From an uncultured Rubritalea sp. (GTDB taxonomy: Bacteria; Verrucomicrobiota; Verrucomicrobiia; Verrucomicrobiales; Akkermansiaceae), in NCBI GenBank assembly GCA_937923145.1, contig CALAJT010000021.1:1-41700 (forward strand): 41,700 bases of DNA, in the 5' to 3' direction. Of this stretch, positions 33,642-41,700 are shown one piece after another (the first letter of the stretch is position 1; each line of letters begins with the position of its first letter). A program made the position numbers and the translations under genes. The notes below the pieces were generated by a model. It was not told the origin of the DNA. It did not search any database and worked only from the letters and a program-made list of their open reading frames with translations.

Positions 33642-33932
33642 TTATTCTTCAGAAATAATTCTGTAGGTGTCTTTACTTCTACGAATAATGAACACTTCTC
33701 CTGTGTCAGAAGGGTCCCAGCCATTATCAAGCGCATAGTTAACAATATCCTCTAGCCATCTCAGATCGAAGACTTTTGGAACCTGAGCGATCAACATTTG
33801 ACCATCCGAGATTTCCTCATAGCAGATTCTTACTTCAGTCCCTTTCTTAGTCGCGTAGGCGATCCAGCGATAATGTGCATCATTCAGGCTGAAAATTTTA
33901 CTTCCTTTTCTAGGTATTGGCTTATGAGTCAT
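33642..33932 (-). CDS. Conserved hypothetical protein, 96 residues
   Basis: I cannot name this family. The protein is soluble, without signal or membrane segment. Two regions look structured: an N-terminal beta-rich part (HYRWIAYATKKGTEVRICYEE) and a C-terminal helix plus strand (IVNYALDNGWDPSDTGEVFII) with the W-x-P-x-x-x-G pattern that occurs in several small uncharacterised bacterial proteins. Composition is normal for the window, and the ATG at 33932 is the only sensible start. It lies just downstream of the RlmI-like gene on the same strand (22 bases), so it may share that transcript. Confidence 0.65.
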   Translation of the reverse strand: MTHKPIPRKGSKIFSLNDAHYRWIAYATKKGTEVRICYEEISDGQMLIAQVPKVFDLRWLEDIVNYALDNGWDPSDTGEVFIIRRSKDTYRIISEE

Positions 33933-33954
33933 AGTATTATATTCTTACTTAGTT

Positions 33955-34866
33955 TTAAAAATGAATCCAGATTGATTTCAAATAGTTTTCGCCAGTGTAT
34001 TCCTCTGGCATCTGGGCTGATTCTAGCTTTGCTGGCATTGAGAGACCTTTTCTTACGAGTCTCATGTATCCTTCGTGACTGAGTTTTCGGCAATTCGTAG
34101 AAGCCAGTATCCAGCCACCTTTAACTACACACTGAGATGCTAGAGAAATGAGCTGGTCATAGTGTGATTCTACACGGAAGACTTTCCCTTTATCATCTCT
34201 AGAGAATGTCGGTGGATCTAGAATGATGCCATTGAACTTACGCCCTTGTTTTACGAACCTCTTAAGCCAATGAAAGGTATCTCCTTTGCAGAAATAATGC
34301 TGATCAGGATCGATCTCATTGCACCTCATATTCTGTTTTGCCCAGTCTAGATATGGCTGAGATAGGTCAAGTGTCGTAGTGGTGGCGCCACTAAGCGCAG
34401 CACAGACTGAGAATGCCCCTGTATAGGCGAAGGTGTTTAGAACGGTTTGCTCCGAATCTTGGTTCTCGACTAAATCACGCACTCGCTTACGATTCTCTCT
34501 CTGATCTAAAAAGATACCTTGAGAATAACCGCTGTGAAAAGAAATTTCATAACTCACTCCACTTTCTTTAGCGATGAAGGCAACTTCTTGAGCTATGCCT
34601 GAGATGTGGGCAGGGTCCTCCTTTTGGTGCTGATCTAGTCGTTTCCAGTAGACAGACTTGCCAGACTGTTGGAGAAATTTACGCCAATCATAGCTAAGAT
34701 GGTTTTCTCTCGTTGAGACCACCCAGCGGTCAGCAAATGTTTCTAGGAAGACGTCATCAACTCCATCCCCTGAGCCATCGAATAGTCGTAATGCGTCAGT
34801 ATCCTCGTCTAGAAGATGCTGTCGCTTGCTAATAGCCTTCGCTACTCTATCTCTAACATCGCTCAC
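33955..34866 (-). CDS. RlmI/RlmK-like class I SAM-dependent methyltransferase
   Basis: This 303-residue enzyme has the YccW/RlmI-type methyltransferase layout: a beta-hairpin segment ending SGYSQGIFLDQRENR, the SAM motif VLNTFAYTGAFSV, an acidic LDLS, and the catalytic LDPPTFSRDDKG (an N/DPP variant usual in this group). RlmI makes m5C1962 in 23S rRNA. This protein lacks the N-terminal PUA domain of RlmI, so it is closer to the PUA-less relatives whose RNA target is not established. The start is GTG at 34864-34866, one base after the purD stop, so the genes are co-transcribed and probably translationally coupled. Confidence 0.87.
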   Translation of the reverse strand: MSDVRDRVAKAISKRQHLLDEDTDALRLFDGSGDGVDDVFLETFADRWVVSTRENHLSYDWRKFLQQSGKSVYWKRLDQHQKEDPAHISGIAQEVAFIAKESGVSYEISFHSGYSQGIFLDQRENRKRVRDLVENQDSEQTVLNTFAYTGAFSVCAALSGATTTTLDLSQPYLDWAKQNMRCNEIDPDQHYFCKGDTFHWLKRFVKQGRKFNGIILDPPTFSRDDKGKVFRVESHYDQLISLASQCVVKGGWILASTNCRKLSHEGYMRLVRKGLSMPAKLESAQMPEEYTGENYLKSIWIHF

Positions 34867-34867
34867 G

Positions 34868-36118
34868 TTAAAAATTGAACGTCCCTATATCGCTACGGCT
34901 TTGCATACCATCGAAAGTAACTTTCTCTAGCTGCTCATAAGCTTTCGCTACTGCGTCTTCGCGGGAGTCTCCCCCCGCTACTACGGCGAGAACTCTGCCA
35001 CCATTAGTTTCCCATTCGCCCGCATCATTCTTCATAGTGCCTGCATGGTAGACACGCGCATTCTCTACTTTATCAAAGCCTGAAATCACATCGCCACTGC
35101 GTGAACTCTCTGGATAGCCCGCTGAGGATCTTACTAAGCAGACTGACCAGCCATCACTAAAGTTTAATAAATCTGACTGCAGATCACCTTTGGCACCAGC
35201 TGCACAGAATGCAGCTAGATCACCACCCACGATCGGCATCACTGCCTGACATTCTGGGTCGCCAAATCGGCAGTTGTATTCGATAATTTTTGGTCCAGCT
35301 TCTGTGATCATTAATCCGAAGTAGATAAACCCACGGTATGGTAGACCATCTTTGACGAGACCATCTACAGTTGGTTTAACGATCTCGGCATCGATCTGCT
35401 CCATGAGTTCTTTGGTCACCAGCTGACGTGAAGCCACTGCTCCCATACCACCAGTGTTAGGACCTAAGTCTCCGTCTAAAGCACGTTTGTAATCTCTAGC
35501 AGGAGTGAACACTAAATATTTATCATCCACCACAGCAGCGAAAACACTCACCTCGGGACCGATCAGACATTCTTCAACAAGCAGACGACCAGCACCAAAT
35601 TTGCGCTCAACCATCACCTCTTGGAGGAATTCCTCAGCGCTCGCTTCGTCAGCACATACTGCTACTCCTTTACCAGCGGCTAGTCCGTCAAACTTGAGAA
35701 CTGTAGGATACGCTCCATTGATAGCAGCTCTTGCTTCATCCACATTATCACAGCCAGTAGCTGCACCTGTAGGGATGTCATGGCGCAGCATGAACTCTTT
35801 GGCAAATTCCTTAGACGCTTCAAGTTGAGCGGATTGCTTGTGCGGCCCCCAGCATGGGATACCTTCTTTTTCGCATAGGTTTGCAAGACCTTCCCCTTTA
35901 ACTAGATAAGATTCTTCACCTGCTACACAGAGATCGATTTCATTCTGCTTCATCCATTCGATGAGTGACTCAAGCCCATCCACGTTTACGATCTGAGCTA
36001 ACTCAGAAATAGCATCGCTACCTGGGAAACTATACAGTTCTGTCTCCGTCTCTGACTCCACCATTGCGGTGATCAGCGCATGTTCACGACCGCCCTTTCC
36101 TACTACTAAAATTTTCAT
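34868..36118 (-). CDS. purD: Phosphoribosylamine-glycine ligase
   Basis: This 416-residue ATP-grasp enzyme joins phosphoribosylamine and glycine in the second step of purine synthesis. The N-terminus MKILVVGKGGREHAL is diagnostic, followed by the ATP-grasp core (VLKFDGLAAGKGVAVC) and the ARDYKRALDGDLGPNTGGMGA and YNCRFGDPECQ signatures. Length is standard. Other pur genes are not in the window. It shares a transcript with the RlmI-like gene behind it. No Shine-Dalgarno sequence precedes the ATG. Confidence 0.98.
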   Translation of the reverse strand: MKILVVGKGGREHALITAMVESETETELYSFPGSDAISELAQIVNVDGLESLIEWMKQNEIDLCVAGEESYLVKGEGLANLCEKEGIPCWGPHKQSAQLEASKEFAKEFMLRHDIPTGAATGCDNVDEARAAINGAYPTVLKFDGLAAGKGVAVCADEASAEEFLQEVMVERKFGAGRLLVEECLIGPEVSVFAAVVDDKYLVFTPARDYKRALDGDLGPNTGGMGAVASRQLVTKELMEQIDAEIVKPTVDGLVKDGLPYRGFIYFGLMITEAGPKIIEYNCRFGDPECQAVMPIVGGDLAAFCAAGAKGDLQSDLLNFSDGWSVCLVRSSAGYPESSRSGDVISGFDKVENARVYHAGTMKNDAGEWETNGGRVLAVVAGGDSREDAVAKAYEQLEKVTFDGMQSRSDIGTFNF

Positions 36119-36181
36119 ACAGGGGGAGTCAACCGCAGTGACAGCAAGTCGTCAAGCCAGTATCAAATCAGCGCTGTCTTT

Positions 36182-36628
36182 TTAACCTACATCATCGCCC
36201 AGAGCGAATGTTTTAGACACATCCACAATAAATCTTCCTGCTAACAGACGTCTGCCGAGTAACACTGGATAACGCATCTTTCCACGGTCTGTGAGACTTA
36301 TTTTGATCGGGTAGGTTTTACCATTGGCGAACTTGATTTTGGTATGAATGAAATAGCGCTTCTGCTTCCTACCATTAGAGCTTCTGACGTATTTTTCTTT
36401 CCAAAGAGGAGCTTCTGAGTGCTTTTTCTTGCCCTCGTGCTGGTCATCTACGAAATTAAATTTTACCCAAGCTTCACCATCACGCTCGAATTCCTCGATG
36501 TCCGTAGCGTGGATCGATGATGATCTTGCACCAGTATCAGTTTTCACCTGCACCAAACCTATTTTAAGATCTGGAAATTTAGCGTGCTCGTATCTACCTA
36601 TAGTCGCTTTGATCGCTTTATCTGACAT
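36182..36628 (-). CDS. RimB-like retropepsin-type protease (PF05618, formerly ATP-dependent zinc protease)
   Basis: This 148-residue protein belongs to the family long annotated as ATP-dependent zinc protease, now known to be retropepsin-like. The catalytic motif is KTDTGARSSSIHA with Asp31 in DTGA, and the second lobe ends with YPVLLGRRLLAGRFIVD. In Pseudomonas the member RimB trims glutamate tails that RimK adds to ribosomal protein S6. No rimK gene is adjacent, so that role here is inferred. It lies 15 bases downstream of sufT, and the two probably form one transcript. Confidence 0.9.
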   Translation of the reverse strand: MSDKAIKATIGRYEHAKFPDLKIGLVQVKTDTGARSSSIHATDIEEFERDGEAWVKFNFVDDQHEGKKKHSEAPLWKEKYVRSSNGRKQKRYFIHTKIKFANGKTYPIKISLTDRGKMRYPVLLGRRLLAGRFIVDVSKTFALGDDVG

Positions 36629-36643
36629 CGTCGTAATCTAAAA

Positions 36644-37189
36644 TTAAACCATTCCTAGCTTCATTCTACCTTCTTCAGTGATCATGTCCTGGTTCCAAAC
36701 TGGATCCCAGACGAGATCTACTGAGGCGTCTTCTATGCCATCAACAGTCATTATTCTAGCTTGTGCATCAGCTGCGATCACTGGTCCCATTCCACAGCCA
36801 GGTGCGGTGAGCGTCATCTTCACGTTGACGTGATTTCTTCCTTCTTTTTCTTCGATTGTGCAGTCGTATACTAGACCTAGATTGACGATATCTACTGGAA
36901 TTTCTGGATCATATACTTCCTTGAGTTGCGCCCAGACCTGGTCTTCTAGAGGCGCATCCTTCATCGCATTATCAGTAGCGACCTTCTTCTTTTGCTCTTC
37001 TGGGTCAATGCCTAGAGCATCGATATCCTTGGACGAAATTCTAGCTAATCCAGCCTGAGTAGCGACAGTGTAAGTGCCTCCTAGAGTCTGGGTGATCATC
37101 ACAGGAGTCCCCTGTGGTAAGGTGATACCGTCTCCACTAGGGATCTGAACGGCTTCTACTTCACGAGCTAAAATGATTTCTTGTTGCAT
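36644..37189 (-). CDS. sufT: SufT-type Fe-S cluster assembly protein (MIP18/DUF59 domain)
   Basis: This 181-residue protein has an N-terminal beta-rich SufT extension (1-80, with ITLPQGTPVMITQTLGGTYT) and a C-terminal MIP18/DUF59 domain with the conserved DPEIPVDIVNLGL (94-106) and the PGCGMGP motif with Cys132. SufT helps mature iron-sulfur proteins. In many bacteria it lies in the suf operon, but here it stands with a RimB-like protease gene instead. Length fits the family. There is a possible weak GGAAG about 13 bases upstream of the ATG. Confidence 0.92.
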   Translation of the reverse strand: MQQEIILAREVEAVQIPSGDGITLPQGTPVMITQTLGGTYTVATQAGLARISSKDIDALGIDPEEQKKKVATDNAMKDAPLEDQVWAQLKEVYDPEIPVDIVNLGLVYDCTIEEKEGRNHVNVKMTLTAPGCGMGPVIAADAQARIMTVDGIEDASVDLVWDPVWNQDMITEEGRMKLGMV

Positions 37190-37239
37190 GGCGGCAGTCT
37201 TCCCTATCTTAGTAGAAAAGCAAGTGGAATTTGTAGGTT

Positions 37240-38319
37240 CTAGTTGCTAGGAATTACTTCTGTCCACGGCTTCTTAAGCATCTGCCAATCAATTTTTATT
37301 TTGTCGGCTTGTTGCTTGCGGAGGGTGATTCTAAATTTTTCGACGTTATTTTTACGTTGATAGTTTTCCAGTGAGAGCATGAGTTCGCTTTTCACCTCTT
37401 CATAGCTACGTGGCTTCGGTTGTTCTTTAGCGACTACGTGAATTAAATGCCAACCTAGCTTGGTTTCTATGATTTCTGGGATACCAACCTCGGCAGCGAA
37501 AACTTTGGCGGTGAAATCTGGTGCAATTCTATTCTTTCTTATCCAGCCCAGTTTTCCACTATCACGTTTGGTTCTCTCGTCTTCGCTGAGTACTCTAGCG
37601 AGTTCTGAAAATGTGTCTTTACTCTGATAGCTCAGGTGGAGCAGGGCTTTGGCGAAGTGAAGCTTTAGCAATGCTTGCTGCTCGGTATTTTCAAGCTTAG
37701 CGCAGAAAATATGGCGCACATTCACACGGGCAGGAACTGAAAATTGTTGTCTGTAGTCAGCGTGTGCTTTTTTTGCCTCATCTTCTAACAGCTTGCTATC
37801 TACTTGAGTGAATTTTTCAATGTATTGATCTTGTTGTAGTTTAGCAGCTAGTCTGTAGCGGAGCTCTTTGTCTCCTTTTATACCATTCGCTTTCAGAGCA
37901 TTGATAAGATCGTCTTTACCATCGAATCGATCAGAAAATCGTTTGACAGCAGCAGTGATCTCTTCCTCGCTAACTGGATACTTTTCCTGCTGATCACGGA
38001 GTTTAGTCCTGAGGATATACTGATCTGCAAGATCTCTAATGGCAACTTGCCTCAGATAGGTGCGCTCGCTTTCGCCTATGTTTTTGCGGTCACGACCTTT
38101 TGCCCAGAGCATCTTGTCGACTGCAAAATCTATCTGGCTTAGATAGATCGGCTTATGAAAGACACGGGCTGCGATACCACGCTCGGTATCTGGAAGAATT
38201 TCTACTTCCTTCGTCTTTAATTTTTGGTGTAGAGGCCCCTTAAGCACAAGAAAGTCCAGTGCAATATATCCCATCAAGACTAGCCAGATGAGTAATCGCC
38301 ACAGGACTTTTTTGTGCAT
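37240..38319 (-). CDS. Membrane-anchored parvulin-type peptidyl-prolyl isomerase (PpiC/SurA-like)
   Basis: This 359-residue protein has one N-terminal membrane segment (WRLLIWLVLMGYIALDFLVL, about 7-26) and otherwise faces the periplasm. Residues about 45-190 form a helical SurA/PrsA-like chaperone domain. The parvulin domain spans about 200-300 with VNVRHIFCAK, the FSELARVLSED segment, SGKLGWIRKN, and the closing GWHLIHVVAKEQPKPRSYEEV. Such proteins assist folding of exported proteins, plausibly of the several beta-barrels in this genome. The start is 27 bases after the PII stop, so it probably shares the glnB transcript, an unexpected partner. Confidence 0.88.
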   Translation of the reverse strand: MHKKVLWRLLIWLVLMGYIALDFLVLKGPLHQKLKTKEVEILPDTERGIAARVFHKPIYLSQIDFAVDKMLWAKGRDRKNIGESERTYLRQVAIRDLADQYILRTKLRDQQEKYPVSEEEITAAVKRFSDRFDGKDDLINALKANGIKGDKELRYRLAAKLQQDQYIEKFTQVDSKLLEDEAKKAHADYRQQFSVPARVNVRHIFCAKLENTEQQALLKLHFAKALLHLSYQSKDTFSELARVLSEDERTKRDSGKLGWIRKNRIAPDFTAKVFAAEVGIPEIIETKLGWHLIHVVAKEQPKPRSYEEVKSELMLSLENYQRKNNVEKFRITLRKQQADKIKIDWQMLKKPWTEVIPSN

Positions 38320-38346
38320 GTTTTAAATTTAAGGACAGATGAACGA

Positions 38347-38703
<357 letters not shown>

Positions 38704-38728
38704 TTAATGGTTGGCTTGAGATAAGCTA

Positions 38729-38745
38729 AGCAAATACCGTGCCAA
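38729..38745 (-). promoter_or_regulatory. Sigma-54 (-24/-12) promoter of glnB
   Basis: On the minus strand the sequence is TTGGCACG, four bases (GTAT), then TTGCT, matching the sigma-54 consensus TGGCACG-N4-TTGCW exactly. Transcription would start at about 38718, some 24 bases before the glnB ATG. No clear NtrC enhancer site was identified upstream. Confidence 0.85.
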
Positions 38746-38823
38746 GCTTGAAAGGTAATTTCTAATTACTTTAATAAAATTAACTTAGAGGTAGCAGTAT
38801 CTAGTTGCAAGACAGGAAATAGT

Positions 38824-39930
38824 TTATTTCCTAACCTTCACATAGCGCGGGCCTGGTAGCTGTCGGATTAGTTTCTTCATCTCCAGCTTTAATAGGGATG
38901 GAAGTAGTCTGGGTATTGGCATTTTAGTTTGCTCTATGAGTCTATCAAGTGAGATATCTTCTGCACTAAGACAGGCGTATACCACCTCCTCATCCTCGCT
39001 TAGTTCTGGTAATATCATCTGCGGGATATTTTCAAATAGTGCAGGTGCATCACCCAGAGGCAGTTGGGAAAAGTCTTCTAACAAGTCTTCAGCCCTTGAT
39101 AAAAGTGTAGCGCCCTCCCTTATCAAATGATTGCATCCCTCCGAAGTGGGTCTGTCTATTGGTCCTGGCACAGCATAAATAGGCTTGCCCATCTCGGTCG
39201 CCATATTTGCTGTGATCATGCTTCCACTCCATTTAGGACATTCCACGACTACTAGCGCCTCTCCCCAAGCCGCTACGATTCTATTGCGCATAGGGAATGT
39301 CTTCTTATCAGGCATGGTGGATATGGGAAACTCAGAGACGACCGCACCATTAGACGCTATTTTCTCAGCTAGTGCCATATTTCCCGGAGGGTAGATTTGT
39401 CCCAGCCCTGAGCCTATTACGGCTATGGTCCTGCCTTTTGCTGCAATAGCACCCTCATGTGAGTATGTATCTATGCCCAGTGCCATTCCTGATATGATTG
39501 TATATCCTGCTGAGGAAAGTTGCAGAGCAAGTTTCCTAGCTGTCTCGCGTCCATAATCTGTCGTCTTTCTTGAACCCACCATCGATATTGCATGGTCATC
39601 TTTAGCCGATAGATCCCCCCACACATAGAGCGCTAATGGAGGATCATGCATATTTCTTAAATTTTTAGGGTAGTCATCATCACACTCGACCACTATTTTA
39701 AGTTCTCTATTTTTCGCCTCATTGAGCTCTCCTGCTAGGTCAATATGGTTCTCCCAGTTTACGATTATTTTAGCCGTTTCATCACCAATACCAGAGACCT
39801 GAGTCAGCTGACTAGCAGAATTTTTCAATATATTTTCAGCAGTTCCGAACTGCTTTAATAGACTCCTTACTTTAATCGGACCTATTTTTGGGAGCATATT
39901 CAGCGCAATGATCGCTTCTCTAGAATTCAT
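38824..39930 (-). CDS. dprA: DNA processing protein DprA
   Basis: This 368-residue protein loads RecA onto incoming single-stranded DNA in natural transformation. An N-terminal helix-hairpin-helix-like region (1-65, with VSGIGDETAKIIV) precedes the DprA Rossmann domain (about 80-290) with MVGSRKTTDYGRE, SGMALGIDTYSHEGA and the GSGLGQIYPPGN loop. The C-terminal part (300-365) is a winged-helix segment. All three domains are present, so it is a full-length DprA. topA, often its downstream neighbour, is not here. A 14-bp palindrome lies 21 bases upstream of the ATG. Confidence 0.96.
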   Translation of the reverse strand: MNSREAIIALNMLPKIGPIKVRSLLKQFGTAENILKNSASQLTQVSGIGDETAKIIVNWENHIDLAGELNEAKNRELKIVVECDDDYPKNLRNMHDPPLALYVWGDLSAKDDHAISMVGSRKTTDYGRETARKLALQLSSAGYTIISGMALGIDTYSHEGAIAAKGRTIAVIGSGLGQIYPPGNMALAEKIASNGAVVSEFPISTMPDKKTFPMRNRIVAAWGEALVVVECPKWSGSMITANMATEMGKPIYAVPGPIDRPTSEGCNHLIREGATLLSRAEDLLEDFSQLPLGDAPALFENIPQMILPELSEDEEVVYACLSAEDISLDRLIEQTKMPIPRLLPSLLKLEMKKLIRQLPGPRYVKVRK

Positions 39931-39950
39931 GCGAATAGTATCACTAGGAA

Positions 39951-39964
39951 TGTAGATATCTACA
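39951..39964. promoter_or_regulatory. Palindrome TGTAGATATCTACA upstream of dprA
   Basis: This perfect 14-bp palindrome lies 21-34 bases before the dprA ATG, overlapping where its promoter should be. Its half-site TGTAGAT is also the core of the larger palindrome upstream of the pseudopilin gene at 33538. It could be an operator; no regulator is identified. Confidence 0.4.
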
Positions 39965-40092
39965 ATGATGAAAATAATTTGAAATATTACTAGCGAAATG
40001 AACTAAGCTATCTTAATACTACCCTGTGAACATTCCGCCTGGGACGAGCTTAGGCCGAAATGACATAGAATAAACACTATATACACAATAAT

Positions 40093-40707
40093 ATGAACAA
40101 CAAAACACTATTCACACTAGGTGCTGTTTCAACATTACTCGCACTTCCTACTTTCGCTCAGAACACAGTAACTGACGGAGCTAGAGCACTTGCACAAAGC
40201 ACAGCTAACACAGGCAGAACTATCCTTAAAGCACCAACTAAGATGCTTAAAATGGGTGACGACTCACTACCAAACCTAAGCGCTGGCGTTCAGGAATTCG
40301 GAATGAGCGGAAATATCGATTACGCAGACGACATCAAGTATAACGTAAACCTTTCATACGGTTACTTCTTCAGAGATAACTGGCAGGTTGGTTTCACAAC
40401 TAATGTTGCAGGTGTTGAGTCTGACGCAAGTTTCGGTCTTGGTGTATTCACTGAGTATAACTTCGTAAGAGACAGCAAGTGGGTTCCTTTCGTAGGTGGT
40501 TCAATGAAGTGGGCTAAGCTCAACTCAGACACAGCTCTTGATGCAGACTCTATCTCACTAGGTGTTGACCTCGGTGTGAAGTATTTCTTCAGAGAGAACA
40601 TTGCTCTCTCATTCTCTATCGGAGCTGACTACGCGTTTGACGAAGTATTCCCTGGTGGCGATGACTTCCAGAAGACTATCAAGATCGGTACACGATTCTA
40701 CTTCTAG
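40093..40707 (+). CDS. Outer-membrane beta-barrel protein, OmpW-like size
   Basis: This 204-residue protein has a Sec signal peptide MNNKTLFTLGAVSTLLALPTFAQ cut near residue 22. Amphipathic strands include YNVNLSYGYFF, WQVGFTTNV, SFGLGVFTEYNF and ISLGVDLGVKYFF, and the last strand IKIGTRFYF ends in Phe. Eight strands are counted approximately, fitting an OmpA/OmpW-type small barrel. The early mature region (QNTVTDGARALAQSTANTGR) looks like a periplasmic helix. Function unknown. A TATATA hexamer nine bases before the ATG may be the -10 element. A clean terminator follows, so it is a single-gene unit. Confidence 0.78.
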   Translation: MNNKTLFTLGAVSTLLALPTFAQNTVTDGARALAQSTANTGRTILKAPTKMLKMGDDSLPNLSAGVQEFGMSGNIDYADDIKYNVNLSYGYFFRDNWQVGFTTNVAGVESDASFGLGVFTEYNFVRDSKWVPFVGGSMKWAKLNSDTALDADSISLGVDLGVKYFFRENIALSFSIGADYAFDEVFPGGDDFQKTIKIGTRFYF

Positions 40708-40752
40708 GTCTTACCCTGAGTATTAAAATTTACTAAATAGCATACTAAATTT

Positions 40753-40787
40753 AAGGCTGGTTTCATTTTATGAAATCAGCCTTTTTT
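40753..40787 (+). terminator. Intrinsic terminator of the beta-barrel gene
   Basis: AAGGCTG-G-TTTCA (40753-40765) pairs with TGAAA-T-CAGCCTT (40771-40783), with one G-U pair and a five-base loop, followed by a T-run. Confidence 0.93.
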
Positions 40788-40828
40788 CATTTTTGTGACT
40801 TGGTTATCTGAGATTTCTAGCTTAATCA

Positions 40829-41500
40829 ATGTGTATGGAAAATGTTCTGATAAAGGCTACCGATCTTCACCGTGGATACGACATCGGTAAAAAGCGTATT
40901 GAAGTATTACGTGGTATCAATCTAGAGATCAAACGCGGCGAGAAAATCTTCCTCTGCGGACCTAGCGGAGCAGGCAAAACTACTCTCATGTACACCCTCG
41001 CTGGTCTAGAAAAGCCGGATAAAGGAACTATCATGATCGGCGATCAAGAACTTTATAAGCTGTCTAAAAGCAATCAAGCGAGATTAAGAAATCAACGCAT
41101 GTCCTACATTTTCCAAAACTACTATCTACTACCTGAACTCACTGCAGTAGAAAATGTGCTGATCCCTGCACTCATCGGTGGTAGAAGTAAAAAAGAACTC
41201 GCTATAAAGACTTTAGAGCGAGTTGGACTCGGTCACCGCACAGATCACCTACCTGCTGAGCTTAGTGGTGGGGAGCAACAGCGTGTTGCCATTGCCAGAG
41301 CACTGGTCAATGAGCCAGAAATTATCTTTGCAGACGAACCTACAGGCAATCTGGATTCCAAGAATGGAGACGAGGTCATGCAGATGCTCATGGAGCTATC
41401 TGATGAGTATAATGCCACACTGGTAGTAGTCACACATGATCCTGAGCTAGCGAAAATGGGTGACCGCACCTTAATCGTTAAAGACGGTATTATAAACTAA
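40829..41500 (+). CDS. LolD/MacB-type ABC transporter ATP-binding protein
   Basis: This 223-residue ATPase has Walker A GPSGAGKTT (44-52), a Q-loop in YIFQNYYLLPELTAVENV, the signature LSGGEQQRVAIARAL, Walker B IIFADEPTGNLDS and the H-loop VTHDPELA. The EPTGNLD and YYLLPELTA segments place it in the LolD/MacB/FtsE group (type VII ABC systems) that extracts lipoproteins or drives mechanotransmission. No LolC/E-like permease lies next to it in the window, unless upstream genes elsewhere supply it, so LolD is only the likeliest name. The second ATG at 40835 (MENVLIKATD) is an equally good start. Its stop shares bases with that of the convergent gene. Confidence 0.9.
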   Translation: MCMENVLIKATDLHRGYDIGKKRIEVLRGINLEIKRGEKIFLCGPSGAGKTTLMYTLAGLEKPDKGTIMIGDQELYKLSKSNQARLRNQRMSYIFQNYYLLPELTAVENVLIPALIGGRSKKELAIKTLERVGLGHRTDHLPAELSGGEQQRVAIARALVNEPEIIFADEPTGNLDSKNGDEVMQMLMELSDEYNATLVVVTHDPELAKMGDRTLIVKDGIIN

Positions 41501-41700
41501 ACTGCTTTTAGAGCTCTACCACGGCTGATTTTTTTCTTAAATAAGGTCACTGAAGCTAAGCATAAAATCACTAGCTGGATCACCATCGAAAAGAAAAATG
41601 CCTCGCGTGTAGGCAGCGGTGAATCAACATACATCCCATAAGTGTATGCTGCTGCTGGGGATGGGCATGAGATCCAGACTAGACTAGATTCAGGCATTCT
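41497..41700 (-). CDS. C-terminal part of a membrane protein (runs off right edge)
   Basis: The minus strand is open from the TAG at 41497-41499 to the window edge, 67 codons. The visible C-terminus has a polar stretch with AAAYTYGMYVDSPLPTREAF and a single hydrophobic segment (SMVIQLVILCLASVTLF) ending in a basic tail KKKISRGRALKAV. The Met at 41697 is probably internal, because the frame remains open beyond it. I do not recognise the family. It converges with the LolD-type gene and their stop codons overlap in CTAA. Confidence 0.5.
   Translation of the reverse strand, partial: RMPESSLVWISCPSPAAAYTYGMYVDSPLPTREAFFFSMVIQLVILCLASVTLFKKKISRGRALKAV

Overview
The window looks like a chromosomal segment of a Gram-negative bacterium of the Verrucomicrobiota (PVC superphylum). 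The best evidence is a roughly 1000-residue secreted protein joining a sorbosone-dehydrogenase-like propeller, HEAT repeats, an NPCBM-like domain and a C-terminal cytochrome c motif, an architecture typical of Verrucomicrobia and Planctomycetes. Three outer-membrane beta-barrels, a LolD-type ATPase and two or more lipoproteins indicate a diderm envelope. Most start codons lack a Shine-Dalgarno sequence, and several have a -10-like hexamer almost touching the ATG. The phylum assignment is inference; no 16S gene is present.

Layout. 1-1334 is accessory: the start of an IS481-type transposase running off the left edge, a gene for a predicted lipoprotein, and a truncated RHS tip carrying an unassigned C-terminal domain, arranged like a polymorphic toxin with its immunity gene. 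1836-6593 holds a SUI1/YciH factor, a DUF6429 protein and smc. 6955-10431 holds a ClC transporter, NhaA and a small winged-helix regulator. 10455-10632 is a strong candidate 6S RNA on the minus strand with its own promoter. 10687-15757 is a minus-strand run: alpha/beta hydrolase, rhomboid protease, M50 protease, leuA, tpx, trmB. 15871-19569 has a small lipoprotein, the large PVC-type dehydrogenase and tRNA-Leu(CAA). 19884-25760 has a beta-barrel protein, a small membrane-anchored coiled-coil protein, an exported carbonic anhydrase, glpK overlapping a 5-formyl-THF cyclo-ligase, and a phosphate-selective-type porin. 25833-28518 is a tight parB / rRNA methyltransferase-like / SMUG1-like operon with no parA next to it. 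28654-32693 has an exported thioredoxin, a DEAD-box helicase with a DbpA-type domain, an L,D-transpeptidase lipoprotein and a rhodanese. 32792-39930 is again mostly minus strand: a pseudopilin, a small unknown, an RlmI-like methyltransferase with purD, a RimB-like protease with SufT, a parvulin with PII (glnB) behind a near-perfect sigma-54 promoter, and dprA. 40093-41700 holds a beta-barrel protein, a LolD-type ATPase, and the C-terminus of a membrane protein.

Most of the window is ordinary housekeeping. The parts worth a second look are the RHS toxin/immunity remnant, the candidate 6S RNA, the sigma-54 promoter of glnB, related palindromes upstream of the pseudopilin gene and dprA, the parB operon without parA, promoter placements that imply leaderless messages, and a degenerate 10-bp repeat beside tpx. 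No CRISPR array, prophage, rRNA operon or replication origin was recognised.
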